Assembly (NCBI GenBank): GCA_017558165.1
Contig: JAFYWE010000107.1
Location: forward strand, 1 to 9,405
Reading direction: 5' to 3'
Source of the DNA: Bacteroidaceae bacterium
GTDB taxonomy: Bacteria > Bacteroidota > Bacteroidia > Bacteroidales > Bacteroidaceae
DNA length: 9,405 nucleotides
A model generated the notes under the pieces. The model was given only the letters and a program-made list of their open reading frames with translations, was not told the DNA's origin and did not search any database. How positions within the stretch are numbered: the first letter of the stretch is position 1; each line of letters begins with the position of its first letter. Shown here piece by piece: positions 1-9,405 of this stretch. The translations under genes and the position numbers were made by a program.

Positions 1-164
1 ACCGCATATATGTCGAGGGTAAGATAAGGACCAATTCATACGAGGACCAGAACGGCATACGCCGTTACCGTACCGAGATTCTTGCCGAGACTATGGAGAT
101 GCTCTCTTCACGTGCAACCGGCGGTGCTCCGTCAAACGACCCCGCATCAGGTGCTCCTTTCTAA
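1..164 (+). CDS. ssb: Single-stranded DNA-binding protein, C-terminal part (5' truncated)
   Basis: SSB coats single-stranded DNA during replication, repair and recombination and recruits partner proteins through its C-terminal tip. The reading frame is open from base 3 to the TAA at 162-164 and encodes 53 residues; the start lies outside the window. The visible part begins RIYVEGKIRTNSY and continues DQNGIRRYRTEILAETMEML, which matches the last strands of the bacterial SSB OB fold (pattern VEGxLxTRxYxDxxGxxRYxTEV). After that strand only about 19 residues remain, ending in Gly-Ala-Pro-Phe. The terminal Pro-Phe is the family hallmark, but the tail is very short and carries a single Asp instead of the usual acidic cluster. 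The gldE-like gene follows 16 nt downstream, an adjacency I know from Bacteroidota, which supports this being the housekeeping ssb copy. The identification is firm; total length cannot be seen. Confidence 0.9.
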   Translation, partial: RIYVEGKIRTNSYEDQNGIRRYRTEILAETMEMLSSRATGGAPSNDPASGAPF

Positions 165-3100
165 TTTAAATCAATAGGTTTTGGATACATTCTTGACTGC
201 TTTCATGCAGATTCATTCCATTGCGCTCCCCGATGTGTATCTCACATTCCCGTCGGTGAGTGCAATCATTGCGCTTATAATGGCTGTCTTCCTGCTTGTG
301 TGCTCGGCGTTTGCATCAGGCTCGGAGATAGCTTTCTTCTCATTGACGCGCACGCAGCTCGATGAACTCGAGGAGTCAAAATCATCAAACGACAAACGTA
401 TTCTCGGGCTTTTGGAAAACCCTGAGAAATTGCTTGCCACAATACTGATTGTGAACGATTTCGTGAATGTGGGAATTGTCATGCTGCTCAATTTCTTCTT
501 TATGAATGTCCTTCATTTCGGTGATGGGGCTGAGTGGCTCGAGTTCCTGTTGCTCACGGTGGTGCTAACATTCCTGCTGCTGCTTTTCGGTGAGGTCATG
601 CCAAAGGTGTACTCAAAGAGCAATGCATTGTCCTTCGCACGTTTCGTGTCGGGTGGCTTATATCTGTTGTCACGCCTGTTGAGTCCGTTCTCGCAGTTGC
701 TCGTTCGTTCAACCACCTTTACACAGCGTCTGGTGTCAAAGAAAAGCCACCTGCTGTCGGTCGATGAGCTTGAGCAGGCGCTGGAGCTTACCGACAATAA
801 GGAGATCGGCGAGCAGAAGAAGATGCTCGAGGGTATCATCCGTTTCGGTGACGAGTCCGTGAAGGATATCATGACATCGCGCCTGAATATGGTGATGCTC
901 GATATCCACGCGCCGTATTCGCAGGTATTAAAGTGTGCCGAGGAGAACGCCTATTCGCGTATTCCTGTCTATGGCAAGACACAGGACGATATCCGTGGTG
1001 TGCTTTACATAAAGGATCTTATCCCGCACTTGAACAAGAGCGACAATTTCCGTTGGCAGACTCTTTTGCGCCAGCCTTTCTTCGTTCCCGAGACCAAGAA
1101 AATTGATGACCTTCTGTGTGATTTCCAGACGGTTAAGGTGCATATGGCCATGGTAGTGGATGAGTTCGGCGGAATTTCGGGACTCATTACCCTTGAGGAT
1201 ATCATTGAGGAGATTGTGGGCGAGATCAACGACGAGTTTGACGAGCCCGACAAGTCATATGAACAGCTTGCCGACAACATCTATGTGTTTGACGGCCGTA
1301 CCATGCTGTCCGATTTCTACAAGATAACATCGCTTGACAGCGATGACTTTGAGGAAGTCTCTGGCGAGGCCGATACCCTTGCGGGCCTTCTGCTCGAGGT
1401 TAAGGGCGAGTTCCCTGCCTTGAACGAGACCATTGTGTGCAATGGGATCATGTTCGAGGTTCTTGAGAAGGAGAAACACAGGATTGTGAAGATAAAGGCG
1501 ACCCTGCCCGGTGGCGTTGCTGCCAGTGAAGGGGATGCCGATAATGAGTGACAATGCCTCTTTGTCGTGAATATAGCGTGGGCGATATCCGTATCGCCGT
1601 ATGGGAGATGAACGAGACCTCGGACGAGCTCTCATCTCTTCTTGCGCCGGAGTGTCTCGCGGGGCTTCCAGTGGCATGTAGTGAGCAAAGGCGCCGTGAA
1701 CGTCTTGCGGTGCGCGTCTTGCTTTCCCGTTTATGTGGTAACAATGCCTGTATCGTGTATGATGCCGCAGGCAAACCGATGCTTGAGTGTGCTGCGGGCT
1801 TCATCAGTATCTCGCACACTCGTGGATATGCCCTTCTGGCCCATTCGCCAGAGCTTTCCTTTGGCATCGACGTGGAACTGTTGTCAAGGGATGCGTCATC
1901 GGCGGCGCGACGTTTCATGAGAGCCGACGATATTGCCGCTTTGGAACCCGTAGTGGCGAAAAAGGCGATTCTCCTGCGTTGGTGTGTGTGTGAGGCTCTT
2001 TTCAAGCTCGTAGGCAATGTGGGTGGAACGTACAGGGATCATGTCTTTCTTGAAACTCCTTTGCCTTTGGCTGATGGTACTCTCAAGGTTCATTTAAGGG
2101 GTTGCGGGAACTTTCCTGACGGTGATTATGTTGCTCATTGCATAGAGGATGACGGGCTGCTTGTAGTGTGCCTGACCCCATGATGGCTCCGGGTTGCCTG
2201 ATGTGTTTTTGTAAAATATTAAAATGATTGAATATTATGAATGGAGGTCTTGTTCGTGGTCTGATGACAATGGCAATAGGCGTGCTGCTTATTGTTATGG
2301 GTGATGGCGCTATGGAACTTTTGGTGCGTCTGGTCGGTGTCGCTTTCTTTCTTCCGGCATTGGTCTCGTTTATAAGTGTATATTCAAAGCGTAAGGAGGC
2401 TGGCAAACTTCCGTCAGTGGCAATTGCCGTGATAGACGTCGGTTGCATGGCCTTTGGTTTGTGGCTGCTTGTCAACCCGTTCTCTTTCCAGAGTGTCTTT
2501 GTGAAACTGTTGGCGGTGATTCTTCTTGTCATTGCCTTTTTCCAGGTGTATGAGGTGCTCTCTACAAGTTTGCGAAGGAGTGGTGGATGGAAGATGCTTG
2601 TTGCTCCATTGCTTATTGCCGCTATTGCTGTTTATCTATTCTTCTGGACTTCGGCCGCGATATCTTTGGTTGCGGTAATCATCGGAGTTGTGGCTGTGGT
2701 GTCTGCGCTGTCCGATATCGTGTTGGCAATAATGTTGCGTAAGGCCACAAACAAAGAGCTGGTTGTGGTTGATGATGCGACGGTTGAGGAGGACTCGGAA
2801 GTAGGGCAGGGCGAGTGATGCGTCCGTGTGGCTCTTTTGGCTGTTTTACAGGCGCCTGGAGGCTATGTTTGTGTGCGCATCCCTGTTTTTGAAGTAATAC
2901 ATGCCTGACAGTACGTTTTTTCTGTAAGTTTTTTTAATAAAAAAGCCTTTTTATAGTGCTTTTTTCGTAAAAAAATGGCAACTTTGCATTATGAATGACG
3001 TTTTTCAGAGTCTGCTGGCCCAGATAACAACACTTGAGGTCGTTGTCAAGGGTATCATAATAGGCCTGGTGGCATCGGCGCCAATGGGTCCTGTCGGTGT

Positions 3101-6100
3101 GTTGTGCGTACAGCGCACACTCAACAAGGGACGCATATACGGTCTTGTGACCGGTACGGGAGCCGCGTTCAGCGACATCCTCTATGCGCTTGTGACAGGC
3201 TATGGCCTCTCATTCCTCTACGATTTTATCCACAATGAGTCTGCCCTCTACTGGATGCAGCTCATAGGTGCCATAATCATGTTCTTCTTTGGTGTGCATA
3301 CATTCCGCACCAACCCCATGAGAAACACACGTAACGTGAGCCATAACAAGAGCAACCTCTTGCGCAACGGTATCACAGGCTTCTTCATAACGCTTTCGAA
3401 CCCGTTGATCGTGTTGCTGTTCCTTGCGCTTTTCACGCCGATGAACTTCATGTTGCCCGACCAGCCAGTATTCCAGCAGTGTGTGGGCTATCTCTCTATC
3501 TTCGGTGGCGCAATGCTATGGTGGCTTTTCATTACTTACGTCGTGAATAAGTTGCGCGCGCGTTTCGATGTCCGCGGTGTGTGGATCATCAACCGCGTGA
3601 TTGGTGTGGCCGTTATGGTGGGCTCACTTGTAGGCGCGATTCTTGTCGCGACTGGAACTTGGTCATTTCATTAAAAAATATTCGCTTTGTTTATTTCTCG
3701 TGAACTCAGGAAAAAGAATATAGCAGAGTATCTGTTATATATGTGGCAGGTTGAGGATATCATCCGTGCCAACAATATGTCGTTGGACAAAATCAAGGAA
3801 CTTCTGGTGGAGCCATACAACCTTCCTGCCGAATCAAAGGCGGAGCTGGTGGAGTGGTATGACAACCTCATTGAGATGATGCGTCTTGAGGAGGTCAAGG
3901 AGAAGGGCCACTTGCAGATCAACAACAATGTACTCATCAATCTCACCGACCTTCATCTTCGCCTGATGAAGTCCTCTAAGGTACCGTTCTACTCGGCGGC
4001 CTATTACAAGGCATTGCCATTTATTGTGGAGTTCAGGACCAAGAGCGAGGGGCGTGCCAAGGGAGAGCTTGAGAACTGTTTCGATGCCCTGTATATGGTG
4101 TGGCTGATGAAACTGCAGAAACGTGAGATAAACGAGGAGACACTGAAGGCGACAAACGAGATAAGCCGTTTCATTTCCATGCTGTCACTCTACTTCAAGG
4201 AGGATGAGGAGGGCAAGCTTAACCTCGATGACGAGTAATTTACTATTGAAAAATAAAAGATATTATATAAATGAGCGTACAGGAAGAGATTGGAAGAAGA
4301 AGGACTTTTGCTATCATTTCGCACCCTGATGCCGGTAAGACAACCCTTACCGAGAAGCTGTTGCTTTTCGGTGGTCAGATACAGGTGGCGGGTGCCGTAA
4401 AGTCAAACAAGATAAAGAAGACAGCCACATCGGACTGGATGGAGATTGAGAAACAGCGTGGTATCTCTGTTACGACCTCTGTGATGGAGTTCGATTACGA
4501 TGGCTACAAGATAAACATCCTTGATACTCCGGGTCACCAGGACTTTGCCGAGGATACATTCCGCACACTAACTGCGGTCGACAGTGTAATCATCGTTGTC
4601 GACAGCGCAAAGGGTGTGGAGACACAGACACGCAAGCTCATGGAGGTGTGCCGTATGCGCAGCACTCCGGTTATCGTATACGTGAACAAGATGGACCGCG
4701 AGGGTCGTGACCCGTTCGAGTTGCTCGACGAGCTCGAGAGCGAGTTGCAGATTTCAGTACGTCCGCTCAGCTGGCCAATCGACCAGGGAGCACGCTTCAA
4801 GGGTGTGTACAACATATACGAGCAGAAGCTCGACCTCTTTACACCAAACAAGCAGCGTGTGACCGAGAAGGTCGAGATTGACATCGACAGCGATGAGCTT
4901 GACAGGAACATCGGCGAGGATCTCGCTTTCAAACTGCGTGCCGACCTTGAACTGGTCGATGGCGTATACCCTGAGTTCGACGTTCAGGACTATCTTGATG
5001 CAAAGGTAGCACCGGTATTCTTCGGTTCTGCACTGAACAACTTCGGTGTGCAGGAACTTCTCGACTGTTTCGTGAAGATTGCGCCGAGCCCACGTCCGGT
5101 ACAGGCTGTGGAGCGTGTAGTGAACCCCGAGGATTCAAAGTTCACCGGCTTCATCTTCAAGATTACAGCCAACATCGACCCTAACCACCGTTCATGCGTG
5201 GCGTTCTGCAAGATATGTTCAGGAAAGTTCGTGCGCAACACTCCTTACCGTCACATCCGTCTCGGCAAGGACATGCGCTTCTCTTCTCCAACACAGTTCA
5301 TGGCACAGCGCAAGAGCACAATCGAGGAGGCCTATCCGGGTGATATCATCGGTCTGCCCGATACCGGTAACTTCAAGATCGGTGATACGTTGACCGAGGG
5401 CGAGTTGCTCCACTTCAAGGGATTGCCAAGCTTCTCTCCCGAGATGTTCAAATACATCGAGAATGCCGACCCTATGAAGACCAAGCAGCTTGCAAAGGGT
5501 ATCGACCAGCTTATGGGCGAGGGTGTGGCACAGCTCTTCGTGAACCAGCATAACGGCCGCAAGCTCATCGGTACCGTAGGTCAGCTTCAGTTCGAGGTTA
5601 TCCAGTACCGTCTCGAGAACGAGTACAATGCAAAGTGCCGTTGGGAGCCGGTTAACCTTTACAAGGCTTGCTGGATTGAGAGTGACGACCCAGTCGAGCT
5701 TGAGAACTTCAAGAAGCGCAAGTACCAGTATATGGCAAAGGATATCGAGGGACGCGACGTCTTCCTCGCCGACAGCAACTACGTGCTGCAGATGGCGCAG
5801 AACGACTTCAAGTCAATCCGTTTCCACTTTACAAGTGAATTCTAAACAGATTTTGTTATGGGAACAATAGCAGAGGAAGCAAAGAAGTGTGTAGAGATAA
5901 TGCGTAAGGGTGGAGTGATCCTGTACCCTACAGACACCGTATGGGGCATCGGTTGCGATGCTACCAATGCGAATGCCGTACAGCGTGTATTCGAGATAAA
6001 GAAGCGTGCCGACAGCAAGGCAATGCTGTTGCTTGTTGACAGCGCCGACCGTCTTGCGCGTTATGTAGGTGAGGTTCCAGCCGTTGCATGGGATCTCGTT

Positions 6101-9100
6101 GAGCTGACAACAAAGCCGCTTACAATAATCTATGACGGTGCACGCAACCTCGCGCCCAACCTCCTTGCCGAGGACGGCAGTGTGGGAATACGCGTGACAT
6201 CGGAGCTCTTCTCAAAGGAGCTGTGCTACCGTTTCCAGAAGCCCGTGGTCTCTACATCGGCAAACGTCAGCGGTGAGCCTACACCGAATAATTTCAGCGA
6301 GATATCTCCCGAGATCATTGATGCCGTTGACTATGTGGTCAACTACAAACAGCTTGAGAAAGGCACTGCCAAGTCATCAAGCATAATAAAACTTACAAGT
6401 AACGGAACCGTAACCGTTATAAGAGAGTGATGGTAAGAAAAAAGGATGTCAAGGAGAAAGGATTGCTTGACCGCTTCATCGAGTGGCGCGAGAAGCATGT
6501 ACCCCAGAGCCAGTTCATACTGATTCTGAGTTTCCTTGTGGGTGTACTTTCTGCCATGGCGGCCTATGCACTCAAGCATCTCATCCATTTTATCCAGCAT
6601 CTCCTCACAGGCGGTTTCGACGCGCAAACCTTCAATTGGCTCTATCTTGTATACCCGGTGATAGGTATCTTTATAACAGGCCTTTTCATCAGGAAGATTG
6701 TACGTGACGACATAAGCCACGGAGTCACCAAGGTGCTCTATGCCATATCGTGCCGAATGGGAAAGATAAGGCGTCACAACACCTGGTCATCGTTGATAGC
6801 CAGTGGTATCACCATCGGTTTCGGTGGTTCGGTCGGTGCCGAGTCGCCTATCGTAATGACCGGTTCTGCCATAGGTTCTAACCTCGGCAGCCTCTTCAAG
6901 ATGGAGAAGAAGGTGATGATGCTGCTCATCGGTTGCGGTGCTGCCGGTGCCGTGTCGGGTATCTTCAAGGCACCAATTGCAGGTCTTGTATTCGTAATCG
7001 AGGTGCTGATGCTTGACCTTACCATGTCATCGCTCCTGCCGTTGCTCATATCAAGCGTTACTGCGGCCACTCTGTCATACATATTGATGGGAACCGAGGC
7101 AACCTTCGAGTTCCACATGGAGAACGCCTTTGACATTGCACGTGTACCTTATGTGATTATGCTCGGTATACTGTGCGGTCTTGTATCGCTCTACTTTACA
7201 CACGTTACCGTGGCCATTGAACGCCAGTTCAAGAAACTGCAGAACCCGTACTACAAACTTGCTATCGGTGGCAGTATCCTCAGCATCCTCATATTCCTTT
7301 TCCCGCCTCTCTACGGTGAGGGATACGAGACCATCACACACCTTATAAACGGTTCATCGGAGAATATCATCCTTGAGAACTCGCTCTTCTACGGACATGC
7401 GAAATACCTGTTCCTCTATATGCTCTTCATCATCCTCTTCAAGGCCGTGGCGTCTACCGTCACCAACTGCGGAGGTGGTTGTGGAGGTATCTTCGCACCA
7501 AGTCTTTTCCTTGGTTGTGTAACAGGATACCTGTTTGCCGGTATATGCAATATGTCGGGTTTCGGCATCCCTGTGTCGGACAAGAACTTTGCCCTTTTCG
7601 GTATGGCGGCACTCATGTCGGGAGTATTCCACGCCCCGTTGACAGGCGTGTTCCTTATTGCCGAGCTTACAGGCGGTTACGCCCTTTTCCTGCCACTCAT
7701 GATTGTATCTGTATGCTCATACCTTACGGTTAAGATTTTCGACAAGAACAATATCTATGCAGTGCGTCTTGCCCAGCGCGGTGAGCTCATCACCCACCAC
7801 AAGGACCAGGCCGTGCTCACTATACTCAAGGTCTCTGACGTCATTGAGAAGAACTTCATGCGCGTAAGCCCCGATATGGACTTGGGACAGCTCACATCGG
7901 TTGTCGCAAAGACAAACCGAAACATCTTCCCCGTTGTCAATGCAGCCAACCATCTGGTAGGTATCGTGCATCTTGATGACATAAGGCACATGATGTTCCG
8001 TCAGGAGCTCTATCACCGCTACTCGGTGGCATCGCTCATGCGTGAGGTCGATGGCAGGCTAAGCATCGAGGAGCCTATGGAGGCCGTGATGCGCAAGTTC
8101 GAGGAGAGCGGTGCTTGGAACCTCCCCGTCGAGGATATCAACGGCGAGTATATCGGCTTCATCTCAAAGTCGGCCATCTTCACAGCTTATCGCAAGACCT
8201 TGTTGGAATTTACATCAGATTGATTATGGAAAAACTTAGAATAGTATATCTTGGCACACCCGATTTCGCGGTGGAGCCATTGCGCCGTCTTCTTGAGAAG
8301 CAGCGCGCCTGTGCAGAGTGCGGTTATGAGATTGTGGGAGTTGTAACGATGCCCGACAAGATGATAAACAAGCGCGGAAACCAGTTGCTCATGAGCCCCG
8401 TGAAGCAGTTTGCAGTGGCCGAGAACCTCCCTGTCCTGCAGCCCGAGTCGCTAAAGGACGAGCAGTTCCAGGCTGCATTGCGCGAGTGGGGTGCCGACCT
8501 GCAGATTGTGGTGGCCTTCCGTATGCTCCCCGAGAGTGTCTGGAACATGCCACGCCTTGGTACATTCAACCTCCACGCCTCGCTGTTGCCACAGTACCGT
8601 GGTGCAGCGCCCATCAACTGGGCAATCATCAACGGCGACAAGGAGACCGGTGTCACTACATTCTTCCTCAAACACGAGATTGACACGGGTGACGTCATCT
8701 TCCGCGACGTTGTTGCCATTGACGAAAAAGACAATGCCGGTACATTGCACGACAAGCTTATGCTCCAGGGTGGCGATACCGTAGTACGCACTGTTGAGGC
8801 CATTGTCAAGGGTGAGGCCGCTGCTGTAGCCCAGACCGATATGTATATCAATGAGAGCGACCTGCGCCCAGCACCGAAGATTTTCCGCGATACCTGCCGC
8901 ATCAACTGGACAAAGAACGTAGAGCAGGTATATGATTTCGTACGCGGTATGTCGCCATATCCAGCTGCATGGTGCGAGCTTGTCTCGGCCGATGGCAAGG
9001 AACTCGCCCTCAAGGTCTATGAGGTTGAGAAAGAGCCATGTGCCCACGGCAAGGCAAACGGTACTCTCGTTACCGACGGCAAGTCATACATCAAGGTTGC

Positions 9101-9405
9101 TGTTGAGGGTGGTTACATCTCGCTTGTCGAGGTGCAGCTCTCAGGCAAGAAACGCATGCCTGTGGCCGACCTCTTGAGAGGATTCTCAATCGAAGGCATG
9201 TCAATCAAAGAGTAAAAGACGTTTTTTACAGTATACATTTCATGCGGCATCCCTTGCGGGGTGTCGCATGTGTTTTTTCAGTTGGTGTTGACCAATTATT
9301 CGTTTTGTCATTCCGAAACGTAGTGAGGAATCTCTGTCCGTCACGTCGGATATGTTATCCGGCGTAATTGAGTATCAGGGTCTGTGACCCGAAATAAAGT
9401 TAACC

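Overview
This window reads as core chromosome of a Bacteroidales bacterium (Bacteroides/Prevotella/Muribaculaceae type; I cannot fix the genus). The evidence is the ssb-gldE-phosphopantetheinyl transferase cluster typical of Bacteroidota, a DUF4924-type protein known to me only from Bacteroidales, absence of obvious Shine-Dalgarno sequences before the starts, and a sequence resembling the Bacteroidota -7 box (TAnnTTTG) ahead of one gene. All genes lie on the plus strand. No mobile element, CRISPR array, RNA gene, phage or defence gene is visible.

Layout. 1-164: C-terminal end of ssb (truncated by the window). 181-1551: gldE-like CNNM/CBS/CorC membrane protein. 1554-2183: Sfp-type phosphopantetheinyl transferase. 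2237-2818: six-helix membrane protein of DUF308/HdeD type. 2819-2990: spacer with an A/T-rich inverted repeat and a promoter-like box almost touching the next start. 2991-3674: LysE-family exporter. 3687-4238: DUF4924-like helical protein with a TTG start. 4271-5845: prfC (release factor 3). 5858-6430: tsaC-type L-threonylcarbamoyladenylate synthase. 6430-8223: ClC chloride channel/antiporter with a CBS pair. 8226-9215: fmt (methionyl-tRNA formyltransferase). 9216-9405: noncoding; a strong intrinsic terminator, then a tail with three further hairpins and a REP-like motif.

How the genes work together. The right half (prfC, tsaC, clc, fmt) is tightly packed (12-nt gap, 1-nt overlap, 2-nt gap) and ends at the terminator, so it is probably one operon. 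Three of its four products act on translation: initiator-tRNA formylation, the first step of t6A tRNA modification, and release-factor recycling. The ClC gene is the outlier. The left half combines DNA maintenance (ssb), a predicted ion-transport or gliding-related membrane protein and carrier-protein activation.

I found no convincing new multi-gene system; this is mostly housekeeping DNA. The best second-look items are the hairpin-rich, repeat-like tail after fmt, the short and poorly acidic C-terminus of SSB, non-canonical filter and proton-path residues in the ClC protein, a Lys-to-Cys change in the PPTase signature, and a possible near-leaderless start of the LysE-type gene.
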